Counted from the stretch's first letter, positions 25,977-35,254 are shown. The stretch is DNA of 64,000 bases from Enterocloster asparagiformis (GCA_018380885.1 JAGZSY010000008.1:62001-126000); one strand, 5' to 3'. A program made the numbers and translations. Notes: a model not told the origin generated them from the letters alone.

Positions 25977-27416
25977 ATGAATAGCGGGATTATTATTTAT
26001 ATGCTGGGCTGGATCATGAATATTGAGGCCCTGTTTCTCCTGATACCGTGCCTGACCGCGGCGGTTTACCGCGAGCGCATCGGCTTCTGCTATCTGGCGG
26101 TGGCGGCCGCCTGCGGCTTTTTGGGCTGGCTTTGCGTGCGAAAAAAGCCCCGCAGCAAGGTGTTTTTTGCGCGGGAGGGCTTTGTGACCGTGTCTCTGGG
26201 CTGGATTATCCTCAGCCTGTTCGGCTGTATCCCCTTCCTCCTGGGCGGGGAGATCACCCGGTTCGAGGACGCGCTTTTTGAGATTATTTCCGGTTTTACC
26301 ACCACCGGCGCCAGCATCCTCAATCAGGTGGAGGACTTATCCAAGGCGTCCTTAATATGGCGCAGCTTTTCGCACTGGATCGGTGGCATGGGAATCCTGG
26401 TGTTCCTGCTGGCCGTGCTGCCCATGACCGGGGATTACAACATGCACATCATGCGGGCGGAGAGCCCGGGGCCAAGCGTGGGAAAGCTGGTGCCGAAAAT
26501 CCGTTTTACGGCAAAGCTTCTCTACTCGATCTACCTGTTTCTGACCGTGGTCATGTTCCTGTTGCTGCTGGTTGGAAAAATGCCGCTGTTCGACAGCCTG
26601 TGCATGACCTTCGGCGCAGCCGGCACGGGAGGATTTTCCTGCCGCAATTTCGGGCAGGCGGGCTACACGGCCTACCAGCAGAACGTGATCACCATATTCA
26701 TGCTGCTGTTCGGCGTGAACTTCAACGTCTATTACCTGTTTTTGATCCGCAAGCCCAAGGACGCTTTTAAATGTGAAGAGCTCCGGGGGTACCTGCTCAT
26801 CGTGGCGTCCTGCATCGCGCTGATCACCCTGAACACCTACAGGATGTTCCCGGATCTGCTGACTGCGCTGCACCACGTGGCGTTCCAGGTGGCCTCCATC
26901 ATCACCACCACGGGCTACTCCACCGTGGACTTTAACCAGTGGCCGGAGTTCTCAAAAACCCTGCTGCTGGGCATCATGTTCGTCGGAGCCTGCGCGGGCA
27001 GCACGGGCGGCGGCATGAAGGTGTCCCGGATCATGATCGCGTTCAAGGAGATCAAGAAGGAGCTGGCCTCCGTGATCCACCCCCGCAGCGTCAAGGTCCT
27101 CAAATACGAGGGCAAGGCCCTGGATCACAATACATTGCGGTCCATCAACGCCTTTATCATCGTGTATTTCATGATTATGGCCCTGTCCGTGCTGCTGGTG
27201 AGCCTGGACAATTTCGACTTCGGCACCTCCTTCTCCGCCGTGGTGGCCACCCTGAACAATATCGGCCCCGGCATATCCGAGGTGGGTCCGGCGGCCAACT
27301 TCTCCGGGCTGTCCGCCATGTCCAAATGGGTGCTGATGTTTGACATGCTGGCGGGGCGTCTGGAAATCTTCCCGATGCTGGTGCTCCTGTCACCGGGCAC
27401 CTGGAGGAAACGGTAA
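25977..27416 (+). CDS. trkH: TrkH, potassium-uptake membrane subunit
   Basis: 479 residues with the four-fold membrane-pore-membrane plan. The selectivity loops are visible as [30 protein letters not shown] and LNNIGPG. It imports K+ with TrkA. A run of small hydrophobic segments covers the whole length, and the two genes form an evident operon. Confidence 0.93.
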   Translation: MNSGIIIYMLGWIMNIEALFLLIPCLTAAVYRERIGFCYLAVAAACGFLGWLCVRKKPRSKVFFAREGFVTVSLGWIILSLFGCIPFLLGGEITRFEDALFEIISGFTTTGASILNQVEDLSKASLIWRSFSHWIGGMGILVFLLAVLPMTGDYNMHIMRAESPGPSVGKLVPKIRFTAKLLYSIYLFLTVVMFLLLLVGKMPLFDSLCMTFGAAGTGGFSCRNFGQAGYTAYQQNVITIFMLLFGVNFNVYYLFLIRKPKDAFKCEELRGYLLIVASCIALITLNTYRMFPDLLTALHHVAFQVASIITTTGYSTVDFNQWPEFSKTLLLGIMFVGACAGSTGGGMKVSRIMIAFKEIKKELASVIHPRSVKVLKYEGKALDHNTLRSINAFIIVYFMIMALSVLLVSLDNFDFGTSFSAVVATLNNIGPGISEVGPAANFSGLSAMSKWVLMFDMLAGRLEIFPMLVLLSPGTWRKR

Positions 27417-27452
27417 AACTGTGAAATTACGGTGAAATAACTGTGACAACGG

Positions 27453-27482
27453 TTGACCATTCCCAGCGGTTGAATTATGATA
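27453..27482 (+). promoter_or_regulatory. Promoter of the secreted protein gene
   Basis: TTGACC, 18 bp, TATGAT, 32 bp before the start codon. Confidence 0.5.
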
Positions 27483-27514
27483 AAACCAACAATTTGTGGG
27501 AGAGGAGCGGCCGG

Positions 27515-28123
27515 ATGAGACGGAATTTCAGATATATGGCGGCGCTGTGGACAGCTGTCTGCCTGGGGGCGGGAGCGCCCGGGGCGGCGTACGCCCAGGA
27601 GACTGCGGCTGCCGGTGAACAGACCGGGACGGTCCGTTATGAGCAGGGGAGCTACGTGGTGGGAAGGGATATCCCAGCGGGGGAGTACGCGGTCTTTGCA
27701 AAGCCCGGCGAGGACGCCAATCCCTACCGCACCTGCAATTTTACCTTATATAAGGACGATTCGGACGAAAAGCGTATCGGAACCTTCAGCTTTGAGCATC
27801 ACGGCCTGGTGGCGCTCTACAACGGCCAGCACCTGAAGCTGCGAAGCGGCTGGGCCGTGCCTGCCGGGGAGGCGGGGCTGTCTCTGGCGCCTTACGGCAT
27901 GTACCTGGCCGGGCGGGACATGGAGCCGGGCAGTTATCTGGTGAGCCCTCTCACCTCGGAGGGCGGGTACTACGCCCTGTACAACGACGTGCGCTACTAT
28001 TATGATTATCAGGACGATTACCGGAGATTTCTGGAACCCACTGTTATCACGGTGGCGGAGGGCCAATACCTGGAGCTGGGAAACGCCGCCTCCATTGTGA
28101 AGCTGGACGGCGGGGAAGAGTGA
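27515..28123 (+). CDS. Secreted beta-rich protein with two D-(I/M)-x-(A/P)-G-x-Y modules
   Basis: 202 residues. A signal peptide (RNFRYMAALWTAVCLGAGAP...AYAQ) is followed by a Tyr- and Gly-rich domain. Two related blocks, VVGRDIPAGEYAVF and LAGRDMEPGSYLVS, are about 95 residues apart, suggesting an internal duplication; similar blocks occur in many Firmicute lipoproteins of unknown role. AGGAG precedes ATG 27515; the upstream GTG in frame lies before the promoter. No lipobox or anchor. Confidence 0.7.
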   Translation: MRRNFRYMAALWTAVCLGAGAPGAAYAQETAAAGEQTGTVRYEQGSYVVGRDIPAGEYAVFAKPGEDANPYRTCNFTLYKDDSDEKRIGTFSFEHHGLVALYNGQHLKLRSGWAVPAGEAGLSLAPYGMYLAGRDMEPGSYLVSPLTSEGGYYALYNDVRYYYDYQDDYRRFLEPTVITVAEGQYLELGNAASIVKLDGGEE

Positions 28124-28163
28124 CAGGGATTGGCAGAAATTACAAAAAAATATTTCTTTTTTG

Positions 28164-28192
28164 TTGACAGGTGCATTTTTTAGTGATATTAT
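28164..28192 (+). promoter_or_regulatory. Strong promoter of the rplU operon
   Basis: TTGACA, 17 bp, TATTAT preceded by A/T-rich UP-like sequence. Confidence 0.85.
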
Positions 28193-28199
28193 GTTTTAG

Positions 28200-28283
28200 T
28201 GTGCCGCACAACGAGGTTCTAAGAGTCTGCCCGCGGGCGGGCCACCAAAGTTGGCGAGTAATGATAAATAGGAGGTGCCTTTC
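28200..28283 (+). ncRNA. Probable L21 ribosomal-protein leader
   Basis: The 85-base leader before rplU can fold into a GC-rich hairpin (CCCGCGGGCGGG) and ends in a strong GGAGG. Firmicute rplU genes commonly have an autoregulatory leader here; a covariance-model match was not run. Confidence 0.5.
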
Positions 28284-28592
28284 ATGTACGCGATTATTGC
28301 AACAGGCGGAAAGCAGTACAAGGTTTCTGAAGGCGATGTCATTAAGGTAGAAAGACTGGGCGCAGGCGCAGGCGAAACCGTAACATTCGATCAGGTTCTG
28401 GTTGTGAACAACGGCGAACTGCAGATCGGATGCCCGACCGTATCCGGCGCAACTGTTACAGCAACAGTTGAAAAAGAGGGTAAGGCGAAGAAAGTGATCG
28501 TTTACAAGTATAAGAGAAAAACTGGCTATCACAAGAAAAACGGCCACAGACAGCTCTATACTCAGGTAAAGATCGACAAGATCAACGCTTAA
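28284..28592 (+). CDS. rplU: Ribosomal protein L21
   Basis: 102 residues starting [14 protein letters not shown] with [21 protein letters not shown] near the end, diagnostic for bL21. It binds 23S rRNA in the large subunit. ATG 28284 follows AGGAGGTG. First gene of the block. Confidence 0.98.
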   Translation: MYAIIATGGKQYKVSEGDVIKVERLGAGAGETVTFDQVLVVNNGELQIGCPTVSGATVTATVEKEGKAKKVIVYKYKRKTGYHKKNGHRQLYTQVKIDKINA

Positions 28593-28610
28593 TGCGGGTT
28601 TGACTGCATT

Positions 28611-28949
28611 ATGATCCAGGTAACGATATTCAGGGATTCCGGGGAGTCCGGAGATGTGTTTACAGGGGTGGAGCTGAAAGGCCACGCGGGCTACGCTGAG
28701 AGCGGACGGGATATTGTCTGCGCAGCCGTATCGGCGCTGGTTTTAAATATGGCAAATTCCGTGGAGACATTTACGGAGGACGGATTTGAGGGCGAGATGG
28801 ACGAGCAGACCGGTGGTTTTTCGTTCCATTTTACTGCCGATATCAGTCCGGAATCGCAGCTCCTTATGAATTCTCTTGTTCTGGGACTTCGGAATATTGA
28901 GAAGGAGTATGGGGAACGACATATTATCATTCGGTTTGAGGAGGTGTAA
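28611..28949 (+). CDS. prp: Ribosomal-processing cysteine protease Prp
   Basis: 112 residues. The catalytic His is in GHAGYAESG and the Cys 12 residues later in DIVCAAVSAL. Prp removes the N-terminal extension of L27, whose gene is next; the L27 encoded here has that extension. The Shine-Dalgarno is weak, suggesting lower expression than the flanking ribosomal proteins. Confidence 0.93.
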   Translation: MIQVTIFRDSGESGDVFTGVELKGHAGYAESGRDIVCAAVSALVLNMANSVETFTEDGFEGEMDEQTGGFSFHFTADISPESQLLMNSLVLGLRNIEKEYGERHIIIRFEEV

Positions 28950-28952
28950 AAC

Positions 28953-29243
28953 ATGTTTCAGATGAACCTTCAGTTATTCGCTCATAAAAAAGGTGTTGGT
29001 TCCACAAAGAACGGCAGAGATTCCGAGGCGAAGCGCCTTGGTGCCAAGAGAGCGGACGGACAGTTCGTACTGGCTGGCAACATCCTGTACAGACAGCGCG
29101 GAACAAAGATCCATCCTGGCAACAACGTTGGCAAGGGCGGCGATGATACCTTATTTGCTTTAGTAGACGGAGTTGTTAAGTTTGAAAGAAAGGGCAGAGA
29201 CAAAAAGCAGGTTTCTGTTTACCCAAGAGCAATCAACGAATAA
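28953..29243 (+). CDS. rpmA: Ribosomal protein L27 with cleavable N-terminal extension
   Basis: 96 residues. [21 protein letters not shown] shows the Firmicute extension ending at LF, the Prp cleavage point, before the A-H-K-K start of mature bL27. GAGGAGG precedes ATG. It reaches the peptidyl-transferase centre in the mature ribosome. Confidence 0.98.
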   Translation: MFQMNLQLFAHKKGVGSTKNGRDSEAKRLGAKRADGQFVLAGNILYRQRGTKIHPGNNVGKGGDDTLFALVDGVVKFERKGRDKKQVSVYPRAINE

Positions 29244-29252
29244 TGACAAGTG

Positions 29253-29285
29253 GACTCCATACAATAAGTATGGAGTCTTTTTACA
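29253..29285 (+). terminator. Terminator after rpmA
   Basis: Stem GACTCCATAC / GTATGGAGTC followed by TTTTT. Confidence 0.88.
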
Positions 29286-29380
29286 CTATGGGATACGGTC
29301 TGCTGCCGGGCGCTTAACGGCTGGTAACAGGGCGTATTCCACAGGGAAATGTTACAGAATCAGAAAGGTTTAGGTGCAGT

Positions 29381-30670
29381 ATGTTTGCCGACAGTGCAAA
29401 AATTTTTATTAAGTCCGGAAAAGGCGGCGACGGCCATGTGAGCTTCCGCCGCGAGCTGTACGTGCCGGCCGGAGGCCCCGACGGGGGGGACGGCGGCAAG
29501 GGCGGCGATATCATTTTCCAGGTGGACGAGGGCCTTAACACCCTGATGGATTTCCGGCATGTGCGCAAGTATGTGGCGGAGAGCGGACAGGAAGGCGGGA
29601 AGCGCAGGTGCCACGGCGCCAACGGAAGCGATCTGGTGATCAAGGTGCCGGAGGGAACCGTGATCAAGGATTTTGAATCCGGCAAGGTGATCGCCGACAT
29701 GTCCGGGGAAAACCGCCGCAAGGTGATCTTAAAAGGCGGCAGGGGCGGTCAGGGTAATATGCATTACGCCACTTCGACCATGCAGGCGCCTAAATATGCC
29801 CAGCCGGGCCAGCCAAGCCAGGAGCTGTGGGTGAAGTTGGAGCTTAAGGTGATTGCGGATGTGGGCCTGGTGGGCTTTCCCAACGTGGGCAAATCCACCC
29901 TGTTGTCCGTGGTGAGCAACGCCCGCCCGCAGATCGCCAACTACCATTTCACCACCCTGAATCCCCATCTTGGCGTGGTGGATCTGGGAAATGGGGCCGG
30001 CTTTGTGATGGCCGACATTCCCGGACTGATCGAGGGCGCCTCCGAGGGCGTGGGCCTGGGACATGCTTTCCTAAAGCACATCGAGCGCACCAAGGTGCTG
30101 ATCCACGTGGTGGACGGCGCTTCCGTGGAGGGGCGCGATCCGGTGGAGGATATCAAGACCATTTTAAAGGAGCTGGAAGCCTACAATCCCGAGCTGGTGA
30201 AGCGCCCCCAGGTGATCGCGGCCAACAAGATGGATGCGGTTTACGGGGACGAGGGCGAGGACGGCATTTTAAAGCGCCTGCGCGAGGAGTTCGAACCCCA
30301 GGGGATGAAGGTGTTCGCTCTCTCGGCTGTCAGCGGCAAGGGCGTCAAGGAACTGCTCTATCATGTGAACGAGCTGCTAAAGACCGTGGACGACGCTCCG
30401 GTGATATTTGAGCCGGAATTTGAGCTGGAATTTCAGGACGACCGCAGCCTGCCCTACACGGTGGAGAAGGCGGAGAACGGCACGTATGTGGTGGAGGGGC
30501 CGCGCATCGAGAAGATGCTGGGCTACACCAATCTGGAATCGGAGAAGGGCTTTGATTTCTTCCAGAAGTTCCTCAAGAATACGGGGATTCTGGCGGAGCT
30601 GGAGAAGGCAGGAATCGAAGAGGGCGACACGGTGCGCATGTACGGCCTGGAGTTTGATTACTACAAGTAA
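29381..30670 (+). CDS. obgE: GTPase Obg
   Basis: 429 residues: the Gly-rich Obg fold (GGPDGGDGGKGGDI), the G domain with GFPNVGKST, DIPGLIEGA, NKMD and SAVSG, and the C-terminal OCT domain (residues ~350-425). It takes part in 50S assembly and stress/sporulation control. ATG lies 137 bp after rpmA behind a terminator, so it may have its own promoter, which I could not define. Confidence 0.97.
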   Translation: MFADSAKIFIKSGKGGDGHVSFRRELYVPAGGPDGGDGGKGGDIIFQVDEGLNTLMDFRHVRKYVAESGQEGGKRRCHGANGSDLVIKVPEGTVIKDFESGKVIADMSGENRRKVILKGGRGGQGNMHYATSTMQAPKYAQPGQPSQELWVKLELKVIADVGLVGFPNVGKSTLLSVVSNARPQIANYHFTTLNPHLGVVDLGNGAGFVMADIPGLIEGASEGVGLGHAFLKHIERTKVLIHVVDGASVEGRDPVEDIKTILKELEAYNPELVKRPQVIAANKMDAVYGDEGEDGILKRLREEFEPQGMKVFALSAVSGKGVKELLYHVNELLKTVDDAPVIFEPEFELEFQDDRSLPYTVEKAENGTYVVEGPRIEKMLGYTNLESEKGFDFFQKFLKNTGILAELEKAGIEEGDTVRMYGLEFDYYK

Positions 30671-30716
30671 GGCGATTTACGGCGCATGGCGCCGTCAGAT
30701 ACATTAAGGAGAAAAT

Positions 30717-31013
30717 ATGACAAGCAAACAGAGATCCTATTTGAAGGGATTGGCGATGACGCTGGACCCCGTTTTTCAGATCGGCAAGGCCAGTCTGACC
30801 CCAGAGGTGACCCAGGCTGTTTCCGAGGTGCTGGAGGCCAGAGAACTGGTCAAGATTACCGTGCTGAAGAACTGTCTGGATGACGGAAGGTCCATCGCCG
30901 AGGTCCTGGCGGAGCGCACCCATTCCGAGGTCGTTCAGGTGATCGGACGCAAGATCGTGCTGTACCGTCCGGCCAAGGAGGAGAATAAGCGCAAAATCGT
31001 GCTGCCCAAATAG
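30717..31013 (+). CDS. yhbY: YhbY, CRM-domain RNA-binding protein
   Basis: 98 residues, a single CRM domain. LTSKQR-type start (MTSKQRSYLKGLAMTLDP), the GKASLTPEV loop and VIGRKIVLYR at the end. It is linked to pre-50S particles. AAGGAG precedes the ATG. Confidence 0.93.
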   Translation: MTSKQRSYLKGLAMTLDPVFQIGKASLTPEVTQAVSEVLEARELVKITVLKNCLDDGRSIAEVLAERTHSEVVQVIGRKIVLYRPAKEENKRKIVLPK

Positions 31014-31036
31014 TCGGTGCGAAAAATGTGGGATTT

Positions 31037-31069
31037 AAGTTGACATAAAATAATTATGTCAACTTTTTT
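31037..31069 (+). terminator. Terminator after yhbY
   Basis: A 12-bp stem AAGTTGACATAA / TTATGTCAACTT with TTTT after it. Confidence 0.85.
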
Positions 31070-31148
31070 GAACCGTTTGGGTTAAGATTCCGTTATGTGG
31101 GAATTGAGAATCCATTCAGTGGAATGCGGGAGGAGTTGAAAGGGTAAA

Positions 31149-31775
31149 ATGGGCAAAATCGGGATTTTGGGGGGAACCTTTGACCCCATTCACAACGGCC
31201 ACCTCTGGCTGGGCGAACAGGCTTATGAGGAGTACGGGCTGGATGAGGTCTGGTTCATGCCGTCCGGCCATCCGCCCCACAAGCAGGACCACCCGGTGAC
31301 CGGGGGGGATAAGCGCTGGGATATGGTGCGTCTGGCCATTGCGGATCATCCGCATTTTGCCTATTCGGACTTTGAATTGCAGCGGCCGGGTTACACGTAC
31401 ACAGCCCAAACCCTGGCGTTGCTGCGGGAAACTTACCCCCGGCATTCATTTTATTTTATCATCGGAGCGGATTCCCTGTACCAGATCGAGGGCTGGTATC
31501 ATCCGGAACAGGTGATGGCCCGCGCCACGCTGCTGGTGGCCGGCCGCGCGTATAAGAAGGAACACCGCAGCCTGGAGCAGCAGATCGCGTACCTGAACCG
31601 GCGCTACGAGGCCAGAATTCTGCCCCTGCACTGCGGGGAGATGGATGTCTCCAGCGCGGACCTGCGCCGCATGGCTCTGGAGGGGAAGGATATCAGTTCA
31701 TTTGTGCCAGCGGCGGTGGCGGATTATATTCGCTCCCACGGTCTGTATCAGGGGGCGGGAATGAGCATAAACTGA
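31149..31775 (+). CDS. nadD: Nicotinate-nucleotide adenylyltransferase NadD
   Basis: 208 residues. GGTFDPIHNGHL nucleotide-binding motif and the C-terminal SSADLRRM (the ISSTxIR equivalent). It makes nicotinate adenine dinucleotide in NAD synthesis. First of the three-gene unit nadD-yqeK-rsfS. Confidence 0.96.
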   Translation: MGKIGILGGTFDPIHNGHLWLGEQAYEEYGLDEVWFMPSGHPPHKQDHPVTGGDKRWDMVRLAIADHPHFAYSDFELQRPGYTYTAQTLALLRETYPRHSFYFIIGADSLYQIEGWYHPEQVMARATLLVAGRAYKKEHRSLEQQIAYLNRRYEARILPLHCGEMDVSSADLRRMALEGKDISSFVPAAVADYIRSHGLYQGAGMSIN

Positions 31776-31792
31776 GGAAAAGAGGGGTTACT

Positions 31793-32404
31793 ATGGAGAA
31801 TCAATGCAGTCAAATCATGATGTTTCGCAAGCGTTTGCAGAACCGTCTGGCGCCCATGCGCTACGAGCACTCCCTGAGCGTGTCGTTTACCTGCATGTCC
31901 CTCGCCATGCGCTACGGATATGATTTGAACAAGGCGGAGCTGGCGGGGCTGATGCACGACTGCGGAAAGCGCTACAGCGACGAGGTGATTTTGAAAAAAT
32001 GCCTGAAGCACGGGCTTACCGTTACGGAGTCGGAGAACAAGGCCCTGGCCGTGCTCCACGCCAAATACGGAGCGTGGCTGGCTGAGAACAAGTACCAGAT
32101 TCGCGATGAGGAGATTTTGAGCGCCATCGCCTGCCATACCACCGGCAAGCCGGACATGTCCATCCTGGACAAAATACTCTACATCGCCGATTATATCGAG
32201 CCGCGCCGCTACAAGGCGGAGAACCTTCCGCAGATTCGGGCCATGGCCTATGTGGACCTGGATCAGACCATGTATGCGATCCTGGACGGCACGCTGGAAT
32301 ACCTGGCGAAGAAGGGCGGCTGCATCGACCCGATGACCAGGGAAGCCCACACATATTTTAAACAGTTACTGGAATCGAAAGGAGAATTGAATGGATCAGT
32401 CTAA
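31793..32404 (+). CDS. yqeK: YqeK, HD-domain Ap4A hydrolase
   Basis: 203 residues with the HD motif: H in RYEHSLSV, HD in LMHDCGK, then H in AIACHTTG and D in YIADYIEPRR. The family splits diadenosine tetraphosphate into ADP. It overlaps rsfS by 14 bp. Confidence 0.93.
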   Translation: MENQCSQIMMFRKRLQNRLAPMRYEHSLSVSFTCMSLAMRYGYDLNKAELAGLMHDCGKRYSDEVILKKCLKHGLTVTESENKALAVLHAKYGAWLAENKYQIRDEEILSAIACHTTGKPDMSILDKILYIADYIEPRRYKAENLPQIRAMAYVDLDQTMYAILDGTLEYLAKKGGCIDPMTREAHTYFKQLLESKGELNGSV

Positions 32405-32744
32405 AGAAATGGCAAAACTGGCCTACGCGGCCCTCAGCGAGAAAAAGGGCGGGGATATCAAGATTATCGATATCCATGAGGTCTCTGTTATGGCCGATTA
32501 TTTTATCATCGCCGACGGCTCGAACTTAAACCAGGTTCAGGCCATGGCGGACAATGTGGAGGAGAAAATGGCAAAGGCGGGCTATCAGCTGCGCCAGACC
32601 GAGGGCTATCAGAACGCCAACTGGATTCTGCTGGACTACGGCGATGTGATCGTCCACGCCTTCAACCGGGAGGACCGGCTGTTCTACGATCTGGAGCGGA
32701 TTTGGCGGGACGGCAAGACCTTTGTGGATGTGAACGAGCTGTAA
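32391..32744 (+). CDS. rsfS: Ribosomal silencing factor RsfS
   Basis: 117 residues of the Iojap fold, with IIDIHEVSVMADYFIIADGSN and NWILLDYGDVIVHAFN. It binds L14 and blocks subunit joining in starvation. AAAGGAG within the end of yqeK starts it. Confidence 0.96.
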   Translation: MDQSKEMAKLAYAALSEKKGGDIKIIDIHEVSVMADYFIIADGSNLNQVQAMADNVEEKMAKAGYQLRQTEGYQNANWILLDYGDVIVHAFNREDRLFYDLERIWRDGKTFVDVNEL

Positions 32745-32760
32745 AAAGCCTGAGAATCAT

Positions 32761-32834
32761 AAAAGGCCCTGCGGCAGGGCGGAGACCACAGCGCATTGCG
32801 CTGGACTCCCGCCCTGCCGCAGGGCCTTGTTTTG
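32761..32834. terminator. Very long bidirectional terminator between rsfS and lexA
   Basis: A perfect 20-bp stem (32763-32782 with 32809-32828) plus an inner CAGCGC/GCGCTG hairpin, with T/A tracts on both sides. It separates convergent genes. Confidence 0.9.
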
Positions 32835-32880
32835 TCCGATAAGCAGGTGACGCCTGTGGGCGATCCCATCCCGCTGTCCG

Positions 32881-33498
32881 CTATTTCATCCGGCGGAACA
32901 GGCCGATCACCTTTCCCTGGATGTCCACATGGTCCACGATGATGGGATCCATGTAGTCGTTCTCGGGCTGCAGGCGGTAGTGGCCGTCCTCCCTGTAAAA
33001 GCGCTTCACGGTGGCGGAATCATCCAGCAGGGCGACCACGATATCGCCGTTCTGGGCGGAAGGGGTCTGCTCCACGATGATCTGGTCTCCGTCTAAGATA
33101 CCCGCGTTCACCATGCTGTCGCCCTTGACGCGGAGCATGAAGGTGTCGGCGTTGGGGAGCAGTTCCACCGGGATGGGGAAGTAATCTTCAATGTTCTGCT
33201 CAGCCAAAAGGGGCTGGCCGGCCGCTACGGCGCCCACCACCGGGACGTTGGCCATCTCGCGGCGGTTGAAATTGAAGGTGTCGTCGAGAATTTCAATGGT
33301 CCGGGGCTTGGTGGGATCCCGGCGGATAAAGCCCTTTTCCTCCAGGGTGGAGAGGTGGGAATGGACGGAGGAGGTGCTCTTTAAGTGAACAGCCTCGCAA
33401 ATTTCCCGGACCGCAGGCGGATATCCCTTCTTTAATATGGTCTCTTTGATGTATTCCAGTATCTCTTCCTGTTTTGCAGTGATTTTATCTTGAGCCAT
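32881..33498 (-). CDS. lexA: SOS repressor LexA
   Basis: 205 residues: an N-terminal winged helix (YPPAVREICEAVHLKSTSSVHSHL), the Ala-Gly self-cleavage site in AVAAGQPLL, catalytic Ser in GDSMV and Lys in SATVKRF. ATG 33498 is preceded by GGGAGG. LexA boxes overlap its own -10 region and the divergent yneA promoter, so it is autoregulated. Confidence 0.96.
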   Translation of the reverse strand: MAQDKITAKQEEILEYIKETILKKGYPPAVREICEAVHLKSTSSVHSHLSTLEEKGFIRRDPTKPRTIEILDDTFNFNRREMANVPVVGAVAAGQPLLAEQNIEDYFPIPVELLPNADTFMLRVKGDSMVNAGILDGDQIIVEQTPSAQNGDIVVALLDDSATVKRFYREDGHYRLQPENDYMDPIIVDHVDIQGKVIGLFRRMK

Positions 33499-33536
33499 GG
33501 CGTATCCTCCCATAAAATGTTAATCTGATATTATAG

Positions 33537-33550
33537 TAACATATGTTCGA
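33537..33550. promoter_or_regulatory. LexA box 1 (lexA promoter)
   Basis: Minus strand CGAACATATGTTA, next to TATAAT (33530-33535, minus strand) of lexA. Confidence 0.75.
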
Positions 33551-33558
33551 TTAAAATG

Positions 33559-33572
33559 CAAACCTTTGTTCG
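33559..33572. promoter_or_regulatory. LexA box 2
   Basis: Minus strand CGAACAAAGGTTTG, fits CGAAC-N4-GTTTG. Confidence 0.65.
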
Positions 33573-33591
33573 ATTTTTTGCCGAAAAAAGA

Positions 33592-33620
33592 TTGACAAAC
33601 ATACGTTCTGGTAGTATAGT
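33592..33620 (+). promoter_or_regulatory. yneA promoter
   Basis: TTGACA, 17 bp, TATAGT. LexA box 3 begins within the -35. Confidence 0.8.
33595..33609. promoter_or_regulatory. LexA box 3
   Basis: ACAAACATACGTTCT, the exact reverse complement of box 4. Confidence 0.8.
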
Positions 33621-33633
33621 TGGGATATACAAA

Positions 33634-33648
33634 AGAACGTATGTTTGT
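33634..33648. promoter_or_regulatory. LexA box 4
   Basis: AGAACGTATGTTTGT, downstream of the yneA -10. Confidence 0.8.
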
Positions 33649-33689
33649 CTTGCTTTCTGAAGGGCGGGGCAGCAGGGGGAGGTTTACTT

Positions 33690-33983
33690 ATGATGAGAAA
33701 GTTTATGATCACTTGTGTCGCGGTTATTGTATTCGCTTCCGTATTTTTAGGCCGCACCATGCTGACTTCCATGGCAAAGGAGGAGAACGCGCCCACGCGC
33801 TATTACAAGAGCGTGGAGATACAGGAGGGCGACAGTCTCTGGGGCCTGGCGAAGGAGTACCGCGAGGGCGGCACCTTAAGCGCCAGAGAGTACGTGGAGG
33901 AGCTGAAGCGGATGAACAATCTCAAGGAGGACACCATCCACACCGGACAGTATCTGACCGTGCTGTACTTTGCGGCGGAGTGA
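33690..33983 (+). CDS. yneA: YneA-like SOS cell-division inhibitor (TM plus LysM)
   Basis: 97 residues: one N-terminal membrane helix (FMITCVAVIVFASVFLG) and a LysM domain (VEIQEGDSLWGLAKEY...GQYLTVLYF). In Bacillus the equivalent delays septation after DNA damage and is released by proteolysis. The gene is divergent from lexA and its promoter is flanked by two LexA boxes, which strongly supports this role. ATG 33690 follows GGGGGAGG. Confidence 0.88.
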   Translation: MMRKFMITCVAVIVFASVFLGRTMLTSMAKEENAPTRYYKSVEIQEGDSLWGLAKEYREGGTLSAREYVEELKRMNNLKEDTIHTGQYLTVLYFAAE

Positions 33984-34101
33984 GGACGCCGGCCCTTCCG
34001 CCCGCACACCCAATCCTAAGAAAGCCTACAGGAAAAAGTAAAGAACTTTCCGCTCGCCTGTGATATGGTAAAGGCAGAATGATCAGTCGGGAGGGATTGG
34101 A

Positions 34102-35034
34102 TTGCGGAAAATGAATATGTGGAAGGGGATTGCCGCTGCTATGCTGTCGGGAGCGGTCCTCATGACCGGCTGCGCTTCCGGGAAAGCCGATGCGGCGAGT
34201 ACGGTGGAAAGCAGCGCGCCGGGGACAGTGGAGGCCTCCACCGGCCAGGAGGCCGTACCGCCCCCAAAAAATCAGCCCCCTGCAACAGAGGGGACAAGCG
34301 GGAGCACGGCCGCGGATTGGTCAGTGGCTTCTGCCTGTACGGGCCGGTATCTGAGAACAAAAAACGGCGGAAACATGGTGGTGCTCGACCAGCAGGGCCC
34401 GGTCAGCTTTCAGAGCACGGAGCAGGAGCCCAGGTTTGCGGATTTTAACAGCGGGGACAAGGTACAGGTAAAGATAGAGTTCATTCAGGAGACCTACCCG
34501 GGCCAGTCGGAAGCGCTGGATATCCGCCTGCTTGAAAAGGGCAGTCTGGAAGATGTGGATGCCGACACGCTGACTGTGCTGACGGAGATGGGCTGGCTGG
34601 AGCCGGAGCGGGATGAGGACTGGCAGGTTGTCTTGGGCGGCGTGCTGCTGCGATCCACCGGCCGGGAGGCCAAAGCGGGCGGCGGGAAGCCGGACGGAAC
34701 TTTGAGCTCCTCCGTAGCGGTCAATCAGACGCCTGAGGTGGAGGGCCAGTCCAATTTCGGCTTCAGGGATATAGCGTATATTCGCCTGGGCGAGAACGCA
34801 GCCGCGGTGAAGCTGGACGGCCGTTATATCCTGTTTTTGGCGGATGGGACCGTAGAGTACGAGGGAGACTTTTACCAGGCGGATCAATTGTCCCAGGAGA
34901 CCTTGGACTGGCTGGAATATTACAATAGCCTCCCTGAGGAGATGCAGCGCAGTATCTCCATGGTGCCGGCCGACCTGATCGCAGATAACGGCGCTGCGGA
35001 GATCAGGGCGGATGAGACGGCATCCGGGAATTAA
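34102..35034 (+). CDS. Lipoprotein of unknown function
   Basis: 310 residues. A signal peptide with lipobox LMTGC, a long Ser/Thr/Ala/Pro-rich linker (to about residue 75), then a domain with RYLRTKNGGNMVVLDQQGPVSF. A later stretch, FGFRDIAYIRLGENAAAVKLDGRYILFLADGTVEY, looks beta-rich. The start is TTG 34102 because GGGAGGG lies 6 bp before it; ATG 34111 is too far. No family recognised. Confidence 0.75.
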   Translation: MRKMNMWKGIAAAMLSGAVLMTGCASGKADAASTVESSAPGTVEASTGQEAVPPPKNQPPATEGTSGSTAADWSVASACTGRYLRTKNGGNMVVLDQQGPVSFQSTEQEPRFADFNSGDKVQVKIEFIQETYPGQSEALDIRLLEKGSLEDVDADTLTVLTEMGWLEPERDEDWQVVLGGVLLRSTGREAKAGGGKPDGTLSSSVAVNQTPEVEGQSNFGFRDIAYIRLGENAAAVKLDGRYILFLADGTVEYEGDFYQADQLSQETLDWLEYYNSLPEEMQRSISMVPADLIADNGAAEIRADETASGN

Positions 35035-35229
35035 AACTACACAGTGACTGAACGGCGAAGGCCTGATCTGAACGGTAGGGAGCTAAGGTTTCCACGAGGG
35101 GAGGAGCGGGCCTTTATCAATGCCAACCCGACACGGAGACGGCTGCAAATACAACAATGAACTTGATTTGGCGCTACACGGCGGAGGAGAACTTGTCTCA
35201 TTCCGCCGCTTTCGCGCACGAAAGAGAAG

Positions 35230-35244
35230 TGAGAATCATTTTCA
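35230..35244. promoter_or_regulatory. Fur-like box
   Basis: TGAGAATCATTTTCA matches the 7-1-7 Fur/PerR consensus TGATAATnATTATCA at 12 of 14 positions. It lies 10 bp upstream of the -35 of the DUF3793-flavodoxin promoter. The rest of the 35035-35229 gap holds nothing else recognised. Confidence 0.65.
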
Positions 35245-35254
35245 CTTTGCGCTA

